Counted from the first letter of the stretch, positions 8,700-18,044 are shown. The stretch: DNA of 64,000 nucleotides from Planctomycetota bacterium (GCA_020638855.1 JACKHT010000005.1:62001-126000); one strand, 5' to 3'. The notes: generated by a model not told the origin, from the sequence alone. Program-made: numbers and translations.

Positions 8700-10748
8700 G
8701 TGCCGAATCCGACCGAACCCGACACCGAACCGGACACCGAGCCCGGCTACGAATCCGGCTACGACCCGACGCCTGAGGCGCCGATCCTCACTGGAGAGGA
8801 ACTCCAAGACCTGTGGGGCGACGGGGAGGCCGATTGGGTACCGGGAAACAGCACGCCAAGCTCCTCGCTTGAAGCGGGACCCTTCGATTGGGAGGCAGCG
8901 CTGACCCAACTCCAGCCCACCATCGCGGCGGTTTGGGGATTTGACAGCCTGCGGCCCATGCAGGAAGAGGCCATGCGCTCGTTCTTGGCCGGGCGCGACA
9001 CCCTGGTGGTGCTTCCGACGGGCGGCGGCAAGAGCCTTTGCTACCAAGCCCCCGCCCTCGTGCGCCCGGGCTTCACCTTGGTGGTCAGCCCGTTGATCGC
9101 CTTGATGAAGGACCAGCGCGATAGCCTGGTGGCCCACGGGGTCGCGGCTGGCATGCTGACCAGCGCCCAGGACGCCGCCGATCGCAAGGCGGTGTTGACC
9201 GACCTGGCCCAGGGCCGGCTGAAACTGTTGTTCTGCTCGCCCGAGCGGCTGGTGATGGATGGCTTCTTCGGTCGCCTGCTCGATTGGGGGCTGTCCGCGA
9301 TCGCCGTCGACGAAGCCCACTGCATTTCGCACTGGGGCCACGACTTCCGGCCCGAGTACCGCATGCTTGGGGAATTGCGCCAACGGGCGGGCAGTTTGCC
9401 GCTTTTGGCGCTCACCGCGACCGCCACCCCGCGGGTCCAAGAGGACATTGCCGTCGAACTCGGCCTGCGCGATGCCAACCGGTTGATCGGCAACTTCGAC
9501 CGCCCCAACCTCACCTACCGCATCGCGCCCCGCACCCAACTCACCGAGCAGATCCTCGCCGTACTCGGACGCCATCCGGGGGCTGCCGGCATCATTTATG
9601 CGCTGCGCCGCAAGGACGTGGACGGCATTGCGATGGACCTGGCGAAGAAGGGCCTGCGCGTGCAACCCTACCACGCGGGCCTCGATGCCGACCGCCGTCG
9701 GCAGGTGCAAGAGGATTTCCAGAACGAACGCATCGACATCGTGGTGGCCACGGTCGCCTTTGGTATGGGTATCGACCGACCCGATGTGCGGTTCGTGATC
9801 CATGCCAGTCTGCCCAAGGGCGTCGAGCAATACAGTCAAGAGACCGGTCGGGCTGGACGCGACGGTCTCCCGGCCGAATGCGTGCTGTTTTACAGCGGTT
9901 CGGACTACCACGGTTGGCGTAGCCTGATGGAGCGCAGCACCCAGGAGGCCGAACTGGCGGGACAGGTGAACGCGCGCGATGAATTGGACGCAAGCCTGGA
10001 GCGGCTGACCGAATTGTGGTCGTTCGCGGGCAGCGCGACCTGCCGGCACCGCTTCCTGGTCGAGTACTTCGGCGGCCACTACGCTGCCAAGCCCGAGGGA
10101 TGCGGCTGTTGCGATGTCTGCCTGGGCGAGTTGTCGATGGTCGACGATCCGGGTGTGATCGCCCAAAAGATCTTATCGTGCGTGGTGCGCGTGGGGCAGC
10201 GCTATGGCGCAGCGCACGTGACCGACGTGCTGCGCGGCGCCAATACGGCGCGCATCCGCGAGGCTGGGCACGATGGGCTCACCACCTTTGGCCTGCTCAA
10301 GGATCAGGCCCGCGGCGACGTGCGCAGCTTCGTCGACCAATTGGTGTCGAGCGGGGCCCTGAGCGTGGCACCGGGTCCCTACCCCACGCTGCAACTGACC
10401 GAGCAGGGTGTGTTGATCATGAAGGGCGAAGCTCCGATCGAACTCTTCCGGCCCCAAGTACACGCGAGCAAATCGAGCACGCGCAAAAGCGCCACCCAGG
10501 AATTGGTGGACGACGGGCACACGGTGGACGAGAAACTGTTTGAAGCCCTACGCAGCATGCGCCGCCGCGAAGCGGCCGAACGGGGGGTGCCCCCTTACAT
10601 CCTGTTCAGCGATCGGACCTTGGCTGCCTTGGCGGCGCACCAGCCGGTCGATCGCGTGCAATTGCTCGCGATCAAAGGCATCGGCGAAAAGAAGGCGACC
10701 GAACTGGGTCCGCTGGTTCTGCGCACGATCGCAGAATTCCGCAGATAA
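8700..10748 (+). CDS. recQ: ATP-dependent DNA helicase RecQ, full-length type with HRDC domain
   Basis: Product of 682 residues from the GTG at 8700, preceded by a strong GAGGGGAG ribosome-binding site; an open frame continues upstream to 8412 but is compositionally unlike protein. After an acidic, repetitive leader (EPDTEPDTEPGYESGY) come Walker A PTGGGKS near residue 107, DEAHCISHWGHDFR, the SF2 helicase C domain (QETGRAGRDG), a four-cysteine zinc motif (CRHRF...CGCCDVC) near residue 450, a winged-helix RQC region, and an HRDC domain over the last 70 residues (LLAIKGIGEKKATELG). RecQ unwinds 3'-overhang DNA in recombination repair. A second, shorter RecQ lies at 19086-20810. Confidence 0.93.
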   Translation: MPNPTEPDTEPDTEPGYESGYDPTPEAPILTGEELQDLWGDGEADWVPGNSTPSSSLEAGPFDWEAALTQLQPTIAAVWGFDSLRPMQEEAMRSFLAGRDTLVVLPTGGGKSLCYQAPALVRPGFTLVVSPLIALMKDQRDSLVAHGVAAGMLTSAQDAADRKAVLTDLAQGRLKLLFCSPERLVMDGFFGRLLDWGLSAIAVDEAHCISHWGHDFRPEYRMLGELRQRAGSLPLLALTATATPRVQEDIAVELGLRDANRLIGNFDRPNLTYRIAPRTQLTEQILAVLGRHPGAAGIIYALRRKDVDGIAMDLAKKGLRVQPYHAGLDADRRRQVQEDFQNERIDIVVATVAFGMGIDRPDVRFVIHASLPKGVEQYSQETGRAGRDGLPAECVLFYSGSDYHGWRSLMERSTQEAELAGQVNARDELDASLERLTELWSFAGSATCRHRFLVEYFGGHYAAKPEGCGCCDVCLGELSMVDDPGVIAQKILSCVVRVGQRYGAAHVTDVLRGANTARIREAGHDGLTTFGLLKDQARGDVRSFVDQLVSSGALSVAPGPYPTLQLTEQGVLIMKGEAPIELFRPQVHASKSSTRKSATQELVDDGHTVDEKLFEALRSMRRREAAERGVPPYILFSDRTLAALAAHQPVDRVQLLAIKGIGEKKATELGPLVLRTIAEFRR

Positions 10749-11254
10749 CGCGGATCGCGACGGTCCTCATCGGTGGAAGCGGCGGTGCGCCCGCCTAGAC
10801 AGCGGGTGTCGGGTTCGAAGGCTGCCACCCATCACGCCCCACCGTCGCGGGCCGGGCTTACCCCCAGCCCTGCGGAGATCTAGATTTTTTTGGGTTTGGT
10901 GTCCCCAAAACACGCCCGGTCGTTCTCTTTAGGTAGGAAGAGCTCTTTAGGTAGCGAATGGTAGGCCCCACGGTAGGCCCCACGGTAGGCCCCACGGAAG
11001 GCCCCACGGAAGGCCACGGTAGAGAAGTAGGGAATAGTAGGGAACTCGTGTCCGGGTCTTGCGACCTAGCCCTGGTTTCCAGTCTACCCGGATGAAGGCA
11101 TCTCTTCCTTCTACCCGTCCAAGAGCTTCTTTTCGATACCTCCGGCTGAACGCTTCGGTGTTTGGCGGGTGGCGCTTCCTTGCAATTCACTTCAACCCCA
11201 GCGGTCCACCGTCCTGCCCGGCCTGGATCTCGGTTTTCCGACCCAGCATCTGCC
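10749..11254. repeat. gene-free gap with a 12-bp tandem repeat (10960-11017)
   Basis: GGTAGGCCCCAC repeats at 10960, 10972 and 10984, then as GGAAGGCCCCAC at 10996 and a shortened copy to 11017. Just before it, CTCTTTAGGTAG occurs twice, 18 bases apart (10925 and 10943). A minus-strand open frame crosses the array and reads as a simple peptide repeat, but it has no family signal or plausible start and is not called. No other feature is visible in these 506 bases. Confidence 0.75.
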
Positions 11255-11935
11255 ATGCCGTCGATTCCTCCGGACGACCCTGCCCCTTCGTTTTCACTTT
11301 CCTACTCCCCTGCACCTACACCATGGACGCAGCATCCATCCGCTGCTGCGGACTTGGCCCGGAACCCAGCAAATCCATCCTTGGATCCATCGTCCCTGTG
11401 GAGCCCGGATGAATACCGCGAGCTCTTGGCCTACGCGGCGCGGCGCATGGGCCGTCAACTGCGCTCCTTGATCGAGCCGGAGGACCTCTTGCAAGACGCG
11501 TGGCTCGCGGCCTGGACCGAAATCACGACCCGGGGCAAACAACTGGCACCGACCGAGCGGGGAGCATGGCTGCGTGGGATCGTCCACCACCGCATCCTGC
11601 GCTTGGTCCGCGACCTGCAACCCAGGACCCGACCGCGCCGTGCCACCGCGCTACCGGCTTCGATGCTGCAAACCCCCGAGGGCTTGCTCGATTCGGCGGT
11701 GACCCTGCACCTGCCGTGCGATCGGGACCTACGCCGGGAGCGGCTCGCCTCGGCTTGCCGCTCGCTGGGGAGGCTCGACAGCAAACGGCGGACCCTTTTG
11801 GTTCTGCGTAGCCTTTTGGGGGTGTCCTGGCCGGTCATCGGATTTGTCACCGGCCGCCAACCGGCCGCCGCGCGCAAGATGCACGAACGTTGCCTGCGGG
11901 ACTTGCAGCGCCTGCCTGCGCGACTCGAAGCGTAG
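11255..11935 (+). CDS. ECF-type RNA polymerase sigma factor
   Basis: Product of 226 residues from the ATG at 11255. The first 50 residues are Pro/Ser/Ala-rich and probably disordered. Region 2 follows (IEPEDLLQDAWLAAW, matching the D(L/A)xQ(D/E) hallmark), then AWLRGIVHHRILRLVRDL. Region 4 is a helix-turn-helix over SKRRTLLVLRSLLGVSWPVIGFVTG. Such factors direct polymerase to a small regulon. No anti-sigma gene is adjacent; the next gene, 185 bases downstream, belongs to the molybdenum hydroxylase and has its own promoter-like box. Region 4 departs from the usual consensus, so promoter recognition may be unusual. Confidence 0.8.
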   Translation: MPSIPPDDPAPSFSLSYSPAPTPWTQHPSAAADLARNPANPSLDPSSLWSPDEYRELLAYAARRMGRQLRSLIEPEDLLQDAWLAAWTEITTRGKQLAPTERGAWLRGIVHHRILRLVRDLQPRTRPRRATALPASMLQTPEGLLDSAVTLHLPCDRDLRRERLASACRSLGRLDSKRRTLLVLRSLLGVSWPVIGFVTGRQPAAARKMHERCLRDLQRLPARLEA

Positions 11936-12086
11936 GTTTCCCCGCAAGCTTCCCCGCTAGGACCGGGTGTACCACTGGGTGGAGCATCCGCGGGCACGCT
12001 GGGTCCTAGGCTGCGGCGCAGTCCGCGCCCCGACGGGTCCACAGGCCTCCGGATCCGATTCGCGGGGCTGTTTGGGGCACCAGATC

Positions 12087-12114
12087 TTGCTTCCCGGTGC
12101 CACGAGCAGACAAT
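12087..12114 (+). promoter_or_regulatory. promoter of the molybdenum hydroxylase operon
   Basis: TTGCTT (12087-12092) and GACAAT (12109-12114) are 16 bases apart, and the second box ends six bases before the ATG at 12121. This fits a sigma-70-type promoter producing a leaderless mRNA. Confidence 0.5.
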
Positions 12115-12120
12115 GGGGCG

Positions 12121-12669
12121 ATGCGGGTGATTCGATTTGTACTCAATGGCGATCCGGTGGAGACGGCCGCTCCGGCCCACTGGACTTTGCTCGAGCTCCT
12201 TCGCTATGGGCTCAAGCTGACCGGTAGCAAACAAGGCTGCGACAAGGGCGACTGTGGTGCTTGCACCGTGCTCGTGGGTGGCAAGCCGATCCTGGCTTGC
12301 CTGTCCCTGGCTGCCCGGGCGGAGGGCCAGGAGATCACCACGATCGAGGGCTTGATGCCCCTGCACAAGAGCCGAGGAGGCAGCGGTGCCGACCCCGTGC
12401 AAGAGGCCTTCGACGCCTGCGGCGCGCTGCAGTGCGGCTTCTGCCAGCCGGGCATGATGCTCTCCACGCGCGCCCTGTTGAACCAGCACCCCCAGCCCTC
12501 GCGCGAGCAAATCCAAGCGGCGCTCTCGGGCAACCTCTGCCGCTGCACGGGTTACACCCAAATCCTGCAAGCCGTCGAGACCGCCATCGCCCAATCCACC
12601 GGAGCGCCCGCCCCCCAGCCCGCCTGGGCCCGGGACCGCGAGCTCCAAGGCCAAGAACCCCAATCCTAG
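12121..12669 (+). CDS. 2Fe-2S small (gamma) subunit of a xanthine-oxidase-family hydroxylase, 4-hydroxybenzoyl-CoA reductase type
   Basis: Product of 182 residues. The plant-type 2Fe-2S domain shows GCDKGDCGACTVLVGG with a further Cys in ILACLSLA, and the second, all-helical 2Fe-2S domain shows ALQCGFCQPGM and GNLCRCTGY. It passes electrons between the molybdenum subunit and the FAD subunit. The C-terminal 20 residues are a Pro/Ala/Gln-rich tail. It is the first gene of a small-large-medium operon (12121-16069) with 14 bases to the next gene. The start is set by the family alignment and the six-base-spaced promoter box. Confidence 0.92.
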   Translation: MRVIRFVLNGDPVETAAPAHWTLLELLRYGLKLTGSKQGCDKGDCGACTVLVGGKPILACLSLAARAEGQEITTIEGLMPLHKSRGGSGADPVQEAFDACGALQCGFCQPGMMLSTRALLNQHPQPSREQIQAALSGNLCRCTGYTQILQAVETAIAQSTGAPAPQPAWARDRELQGQEPQS

Positions 12670-12683
12670 CCAGGAGCCCCACG

Positions 12684-15059
12684 ATGGCCGCGCGCGACCA
12701 ACACGGACCTCAAGCCCCCTGGGGCGATGCATTCCAAGTGGTGGGCAAGCCCCACCGCAAGGTGGATGGCATGGCCAAAGCCACGGGCCAGGCGATCTAC
12801 ACCGACGACATCCAGCTGCCAGGGATGCTGCACGCCAAGTTGCTGCGCAGCCCCCACGCCCACGCGAACATCGTTTCGATCGACACCCAAAAGGCCCGCG
12901 CCATCCCGGGCGTGCACGCGGTGATCACCGGAGCCGACTTGCCCACGCGCTACGGGGTGATCCCGTGGACCATGGACGAAACCGCCTTGGCGGTGGACAA
13001 GGTGCGCTTCATCGGGGACCCGGTGGCCGCCGTGGCGGCGGTCGACGAGGATACCGCCAACCTGGCGCTGAACGCGATCGAGGTCGAATACGAGTTGCTC
13101 CATGCCTACCTCGACCCGCGCGAAGCGCTCGAGCGGGGTGAGCCCACCATCCACGCCAACAAACGCGGCAACAACGTGTCCAAGCAGGTCGACCTGGCCT
13201 TCGGCGACGTGGACGAAGCCCTCGAGAGCGCAGATTTGGTGGTCGAAGGCGACTACTCCTTCCACGGCTCGACCCACGGCGCCATCGAGCCCCACTGCGC
13301 CGTCGCCCAGGTCGATGCCCAAGGACTCTTGACCCTGTGGTCCTCGACCCAGATCACCCACTACGTGCACCGTGCGTTGGCCCACGTGCTCGACTTGCCG
13401 GCGCACCGCATCCGCGTCATCCAACCGAGCCTCGGCGGCGCCTTCGGCGGCAAGTCCGACCCCTTCGCGCTCGAATTCGTAACCGCCAAGATGGCGCAGA
13501 TGACCGGCCGCCCGGTCAAGATGCTGTGGACGCGCGAAGAGGTGTTCTACGCCCACCGCGGTCGGCATCCGATGCAGATGCACTACAAGACCGCTGCCGA
13601 CAAGGACGGCAAGGTTCGCGCGGTCGACGCCAAGATCCTGATCGACGGCGGGTCGTATTCCTCGTTTGGCTTGGTCACGACCTACTATTCGGGCCAGCTC
13701 TTGACGGGCCCCTACGCCTTCCCGGCCTACCGCTTCGATTCCACGCGGGTCTTCACCAACAAACCGCCCTGTGGCCCCAAACGCGGGCACGGCAGCGTCC
13801 AGCCGCGTTTTGCCTTCGAAGTCCAGCTCGATGAAGTGGCCGAGAAGTTGGGCATCGACCCAATCGAGATTCGCAGGCGCAACTACCTGGGCGAACACAC
13901 CCAAACCGTCAACGGCCAGCGCATCACCTCCAACGGCTTCCTCGAGTGCCTCGACAAGGTCGAGCGGGCATCGGCCTGGAAAGAGCGCCATGGCAAGCTG
14001 CCCAGCGGTCGCGGGCTCGGCGTGGCGGGATCGATGTACATTTCGGGCACCAACTACCCGATCTACCCCAACGACATGCCCCAGGCCGGCATCCAGCTCA
14101 AAGTGGATCGCAGCGGGCTGGTGATGGTGTTCACCGGGGGCAACGACATCGGGCAAGGCTCGAATTCGGTGGTGGCCTACCTGGTGGCCGAAGAACTGGG
14201 TTTGGAGCTCGACGCGGTGCGCGTGATTGCGGCCGATACCGATCTGTGCCCAGTCGACCTGGGTGCCTACTCCTCGCGGGTGACCTTCATGGTCGGCAAC
14301 GCGGCCATCGATGCGGCGCGCAAGCTACGCAAGCTCGTGGTGCAAGCCCTGGCAGAGAAGTGGGAAGTGCCCGAGCAGCGCGTGCGTTTGGTGGGCGGCT
14401 TTGCCGTAGACTTGGAAGATCCCGAACGGCACGTCCCGAGCCGCGAGGCGTTCCAATTGGCCGAAGCCCGCTTCGACACGCTCGGCTCCACCGGCTCGTA
14501 CAACACCCCCACCCTGGGCGGCGACTACCGCGGGGGAACGATCGGTGCATCGCCTGCCTATTCGTTCACCGCGCACATCGTCGAAGTCGAAGTCGACGAA
14601 GAAACCGGACGCATCCGGGTGCCCAAGGTTTGGTGCGCCCACGATTGCGGCCGAGCGCTCAACCCCATGCTGGTGGCTGGCCAGATCGAGGGATCGGTGT
14701 ACATGGGGATCGCTGAGGCCTTGCTCGAGAACCACGACATGAACCGCTTCGGTCTGCACGCGGGACCCAGCCTGCTCGACTACCGCATGCCCACCACGAT
14801 CGACACGCCCGAGATCGAAGCCTTGATCGTCGAAAGCGTCGATCCCGAGGGGCCCTACGGGGCCAAGGAAGCGGGCGAGGGCCCCCTGCACAGCGCCATC
14901 CCGGCGCTCTCAAACGCGATCTTCGACGCTTGCGGCATCCGCCTGCGGCATCTGCCTTTCACCCCTGCCAAGGTATTGGCCGCCCTGCGCGAAAAACGCG
15001 CACGAGAAGCGGCCGATGCTTCGGTTTCCACCTCCACTTCCTCCACCCCGGCGGTCTGA
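12684..15059 (+). CDS. molybdopterin-binding large (alpha) subunit, 4-hydroxybenzoyl-CoA reductase type
   Basis: Product of 791 residues; the ATG at 12684 follows an AGGAG ribosome-binding site at 12672-12676. The N-terminus (VGKPHRKVDGMAKATGQ) is the usual entry of the aldehyde oxidase a/b hammerhead domain, followed by molybdopterin-binding repeats (SLGGAFGGKSDPF, PPCGPKRGHGSVQPRFAFE, TGGNDIGQGSN). The catalytic Glu lies in YGAKEAGEG near the C-terminus. The PxGPKRGHG loop differs from the Cys-containing CO dehydrogenase loop (AYxCSFR) and is closer to hydroxybenzoyl-CoA reductases, as I recall them. The medium subunit supports this reading. Substrate specificity remains inferred. Confidence 0.9.
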   Translation: MAARDQHGPQAPWGDAFQVVGKPHRKVDGMAKATGQAIYTDDIQLPGMLHAKLLRSPHAHANIVSIDTQKARAIPGVHAVITGADLPTRYGVIPWTMDETALAVDKVRFIGDPVAAVAAVDEDTANLALNAIEVEYELLHAYLDPREALERGEPTIHANKRGNNVSKQVDLAFGDVDEALESADLVVEGDYSFHGSTHGAIEPHCAVAQVDAQGLLTLWSSTQITHYVHRALAHVLDLPAHRIRVIQPSLGGAFGGKSDPFALEFVTAKMAQMTGRPVKMLWTREEVFYAHRGRHPMQMHYKTAADKDGKVRAVDAKILIDGGSYSSFGLVTTYYSGQLLTGPYAFPAYRFDSTRVFTNKPPCGPKRGHGSVQPRFAFEVQLDEVAEKLGIDPIEIRRRNYLGEHTQTVNGQRITSNGFLECLDKVERASAWKERHGKLPSGRGLGVAGSMYISGTNYPIYPNDMPQAGIQLKVDRSGLVMVFTGGNDIGQGSNSVVAYLVAEELGLELDAVRVIAADTDLCPVDLGAYSSRVTFMVGNAAIDAARKLRKLVVQALAEKWEVPEQRVRLVGGFAVDLEDPERHVPSREAFQLAEARFDTLGSTGSYNTPTLGGDYRGGTIGASPAYSFTAHIVEVEVDEETGRIRVPKVWCAHDCGRALNPMLVAGQIEGSVYMGIAEALLENHDMNRFGLHAGPSLLDYRMPTTIDTPEIEALIVESVDPEGPYGAKEAGEGPLHSAIPALSNAIFDACGIRLRHLPFTPAKVLAALREKRAREAADASVSTSTSSTPAV

Positions 15060-16069
15060 TGCTACGCCTACCCCAGTTTGAACTCATCGAGCCGAGCTCG
15101 CTGTACGGTGCCCTGGCAGCGCTGGCAGAGCACGGACCCGACGCGATGGTCTTGGCCGGTGGAACCGATCTGCTGCCCAATATGAAGCACGGATTGTTCG
15201 AGCCGCGCATGTTGGTATCGCTCGCGGGCATCGAGGAATTGCGAGGCGTCCAAGTCACCTCCGAGGGCGGGTTGTCGATCGGGGCCATGACCCCCCTGGC
15301 GGACGTGGCCGATCACCCCGAAGTCCGCCGGCGTGCTCCGGCCTTGGCCCAAGCCGCGGGGTTGGTGGCTGGACCCCAACTGCGCAGCATGGGCACCTTG
15401 GGTGGCAATGTGATGCTCGACACCCGTTGCCAGTGGTACAACCAAACCCACTTTTGGCGGCAGGCCCTGGGCTTCTGCCTGAAGAAGGACGGAACCGTGT
15501 GCCATGTGGTCGCAGGCGGCAAACGCTGCGTGGCGGCCGCTTCCAACGATTCGGTGCCCGCGCTCACGACCCTGGGCGCCAGCCTGCGATTCGAGCGCCT
15601 GGGCCAGGCGCGGACGATCGCGATCGACGAACTGTGGCACTCCGATGGCGCCAACAACAAGCGCACCGAGGGTGGCGAGATCCTGACGCGCATCGAAATC
15701 CCGGCCACCCCGGCAGGTCACCTCGGCGCCTATGGCAAGCTGCGCGATCGGGGATCGATCGACTTCCCCTTGCTGGGCATGGCCGTGCGCCTGGACCTCG
15801 ATGACCAGGGGTTGGTGGAACACGCCGACCAAGTCGTCGTGGCGTTGGTGGCGCGCCCTGTGCGCATCAAAGGCGTGCACGAAGCGCTCCTGGGTCTGCG
15901 CCCAGGGAGCGCGGATTTCGAGCAGGCGCTCGTTCCCCTGGCCGAGGCCGCCCGCCGCCAATGTCGGCCCATGGCGAACATCCCCGGCGACGAGGACTGG
16001 CGCCGCGAAATGGTGGCGGTGTTCACGCGCCGGACGTTTCTGGCCGCCGCGGAAGGCGCGAGCGACTGA
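15059..16069 (+). CDS. FAD-binding medium (beta) subunit with extra 4Fe-4S cysteines, 4-hydroxybenzoyl-CoA reductase type
   Basis: Product of 336 residues; its ATG overlaps the previous stop by one base (TGATG). FAD-binding motifs are VLAGGTDLLPNMK and SMGTLGGNVML. Between them and the C-terminal domain is an insertion with four cysteines, C124, C140, C148 and C157 (DTRCQWYNQ, GFCLKKDGTVCH, GKRC). In this superfamily such an insertion is the hallmark of 4-hydroxybenzoyl-CoA reductase beta subunits, where it binds an additional 4Fe-4S cluster for low-potential electron entry. CO dehydrogenase and xanthine dehydrogenase medium subunits lack it. This makes a reductive aromatic dehydroxylation role plausible, though no other gene of that pathway is in the window. 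Confidence 0.9.
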   Translation: MLRLPQFELIEPSSLYGALAALAEHGPDAMVLAGGTDLLPNMKHGLFEPRMLVSLAGIEELRGVQVTSEGGLSIGAMTPLADVADHPEVRRRAPALAQAAGLVAGPQLRSMGTLGGNVMLDTRCQWYNQTHFWRQALGFCLKKDGTVCHVVAGGKRCVAAASNDSVPALTTLGASLRFERLGQARTIAIDELWHSDGANNKRTEGGEILTRIEIPATPAGHLGAYGKLRDRGSIDFPLLGMAVRLDLDDQGLVEHADQVVVALVARPVRIKGVHEALLGLRPGSADFEQALVPLAEAARRQCRPMANIPGDEDWRREMVAVFTRRTFLAAAEGASD

Positions 16070-16128
16070 TCGCTGCCTGCAGGTGGCCCACAGCACAAGT
16101 TGGGCGACCTTCGCCCAGCACCAAAAAA

Positions 16129-16156
16129 CGCGCCCAGCCTAAGCAGGCTGGGCGCG
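16129..16156 (-). terminator. intrinsic terminator between convergent genes
   Basis: An 11-bp perfect stem (CGCGCCCAGCC at 16129-16139 with GGCTGGGCGCG at 16146-16156) and a 6-base loop. On the minus strand it is followed by six T residues (A-run 16123-16128), so it is a classic terminator for the secreted-protein gene ending at 16212; it may also act on the hydroxylase operon from the other side. Confidence 0.85.
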
Positions 16157-16211
16157 CTTGGATTCGCGAAGCGTTCGGCCCGGGGCGCATCGCCCCGCGC
16201 CTTCGCCCCCT

Positions 16212-18044
16212 CTACTGCACGAGGAAGATCAGGGCCGTGGGCCCGTTGATCACCGCGTTGCCTTGGGGTTCCCACCAACTACCGGGCTTGGGGAAGTAGG
16301 GGCGCAGGTCGCCGTTGAAGATGTCGTCGGTGTCGGAAATCTCCCACATGAAGCCATAGGGCAGGTTGCCCATGCCCGTGGCATCGTCGACGGTGCTCAA
16401 ACCCATGGAAGTCAACGAGCCATCGCCTGTGGATACCCAGCTCGGGTACTCGATCGGGTTGCCGCGATCGAGTCCGGGAGTCTCGTAGCGCGTGTCTCCC
16501 ACGGCCGCGTGGACAAAGCCCACGGTCGGATCCAAGCGGTGGCAGAACCAAACCCGCACGCCAAATTCGTCCTCGACGACTCCGTAGAGGTTGGTTTGGG
16601 GGGTGACTTGCCCCCTGTCCCACACTCCAATCGGACCCAGCGAGGTCTGCACAACCGGAACCGGGTTGCCGGCCGAGTCGACCCCCGTGGACCCGATGCG
16701 GAAGGTCACGCCATGGTTGAGGTCCTGGGTGCGCACCCGTACGCCCGCACGGAAGTACGGGATCGCGCGGAAGGCGTCCGTCCCTTGAGGCTGCTGGATG
16801 TAGTACGACACCCGCATGTACTCGGGCAGGTTGTAGAGCTGCGTGTTGCTGCCGCAGAAGGACGCGTTGAAGCTCTTGCGCAAGTAGGGCGCGAGTTGGG
16901 TGGCGGCTTCTGCAATCGAGTAGATTTTGAGCGGGATGCCACTGAAGGGATCCACCACCGGCACCGGGTTGGTTTGGGGCAACAGGTCGATCAACTCGCG
17001 GTCATCCATCCCCGGTTCGTGGTACGAGCCGCCGGTGATGCTGTCGGTGGGCACCCCGGGCATGGGCGGCCCCGAGGGAGGAGGATTGCGCTCGGCGCTC
17101 TCCTCAAACTGTTGCACGCCCCCGACCGAAAAGGTCCACAGGTTTTCATCGATGTGGATGTTCTGCGAGTACAGGTGCGTATTCGTGGTCAGATTCGAAT
17201 CCAGGGGCGCAATCACGTAGCGGATGGTCTTGCGCTCATGGCGCAGCTCCAAGATCAGGCGCTGCCCGGGTTGAGCGTTGGGAGAGCAGCCCAAGCGAAG
17301 GTTCACCGAAGTCTGGCCGGGAGCGAACACCACCGAACCCGAAGGGACAAAGGCATATTCGGTCAGCGTGCTCGCCGACAACACCGAGTAGTGGATGCTC
17401 ACAGGCTCCTGGCAGGGCTCGGACAATTCCAGCGGCACCACCACTTGCCCCCCCGGGGCCACGCTAAAGAACGTTCCACCCACCGTCAGGATCGGGGGCG
17501 TGGTCGAGGGGCGGACCCAGATCTGCGCTTCGCCTTCGGGTCCGTACAAGCGGGTGTTGACGCCTTGGGTGAGCTTGACCTTGATGTAGCGTTCGAGGAA
17601 GTACTGGCCCGAGTTGAGCAAGGTGATCGAAATCGCGGCCTGGGTCTGCCCCGGCCCAAAACGCAAAGGGTTCTGCGTGTTGACCTGGTAGTGCAAACCC
17701 TCTTGGGCCGTACCTCCGGTCCCAAAGAACACCAGGGCCCCTGCGGAGCCGGCAGGACGGTTCAGATTCACTTGCAGCTCGATCGTCCCGGCGGAATCGG
17801 GCAAGTGCTGCTTCCAATAGGGAACGCGCAGCGACCCGTTCGGGCCGTATGGAGTGTATTCCACCAGCGGCTGGATCTTGGCGACGGTTGCCAATTCACC
17901 CGGCTGTTGGTTGGGGTTTTGCCCCATGTTTCCCCCCGCGGTGGTACCAACGGCGGAAAACTGGGCCAACAAGGGCGTAGCAAGCAAGATGGCAACCGCT
18001 CCGCGCAGGCCTGCGCGGAGGGTCCGGTGTTCGAGAGCGATCAT
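16212..18044 (-). CDS. secreted protein of unknown function, 610 residues
   Basis: I do not recognise the family. The start at 18044 gives a signal peptide (GAVAILLATPLLAQ, cleavage after LAQ); open frame upstream to 18518 crosses a direct repeat and is not coding. The body is rich in beta-strand-like segments, Asn, Pro and Gly. Segments such as SAGTIELQVNLNRPAGSAG and VVFAPGQTSVNLRLG suggest Calx-beta or immunoglobulin-like domains in the first half. It ends in PTALIFLVQ and carries no sorting motif or cysteine-rich domain. It is monocistronic, with its own terminator. Extracellular or envelope location is inferred from the signal peptide alone. Confidence 0.75.
   Translation of the reverse strand: MIALEHRTLRAGLRGAVAILLATPLLAQFSAVGTTAGGNMGQNPNQQPGELATVAKIQPLVEYTPYGPNGSLRVPYWKQHLPDSAGTIELQVNLNRPAGSAGALVFFGTGGTAQEGLHYQVNTQNPLRFGPGQTQAAISITLLNSGQYFLERYIKVKLTQGVNTRLYGPEGEAQIWVRPSTTPPILTVGGTFFSVAPGGQVVVPLELSEPCQEPVSIHYSVLSASTLTEYAFVPSGSVVFAPGQTSVNLRLGCSPNAQPGQRLILELRHERKTIRYVIAPLDSNLTTNTHLYSQNIHIDENLWTFSVGGVQQFEESAERNPPPSGPPMPGVPTDSITGGSYHEPGMDDRELIDLLPQTNPVPVVDPFSGIPLKIYSIAEAATQLAPYLRKSFNASFCGSNTQLYNLPEYMRVSYYIQQPQGTDAFRAIPYFRAGVRVRTQDLNHGVTFRIGSTGVDSAGNPVPVVQTSLGPIGVWDRGQVTPQTNLYGVVEDEFGVRVWFCHRLDPTVGFVHAAVGDTRYETPGLDRGNPIEYPSWVSTGDGSLTSMGLSTVDDATGMGNLPYGFMWEISDTDDIFNGDLRPYFPKPGSWWEPQGNAVINGPTALIFLVQ

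Noticed and set aside
10960..11017. CRISPR-like array
   Set aside because: Units are 12 bp and directly adjacent without spacers; the other repeat loci also lack unique spacers, so none is a CRISPR array.
10858..11256. Minus-strand frame of 132 codons over the 12-bp tandem repeat
   Set aside because: Repetitive SVGPTVGPTVGP peptide arises from the DNA repeat. No ribosome-binding site, no conserved sequence.
12666..14156. A long antisense frame across the hydroxylase large subunit, and a similar one at 16158-18089
   Set aside because: His/Val/Gly/Asp-rich compositions typical of reversed reading of GC-rich genes, no start context or homology, and the sense genes are certain or have good signal peptides.
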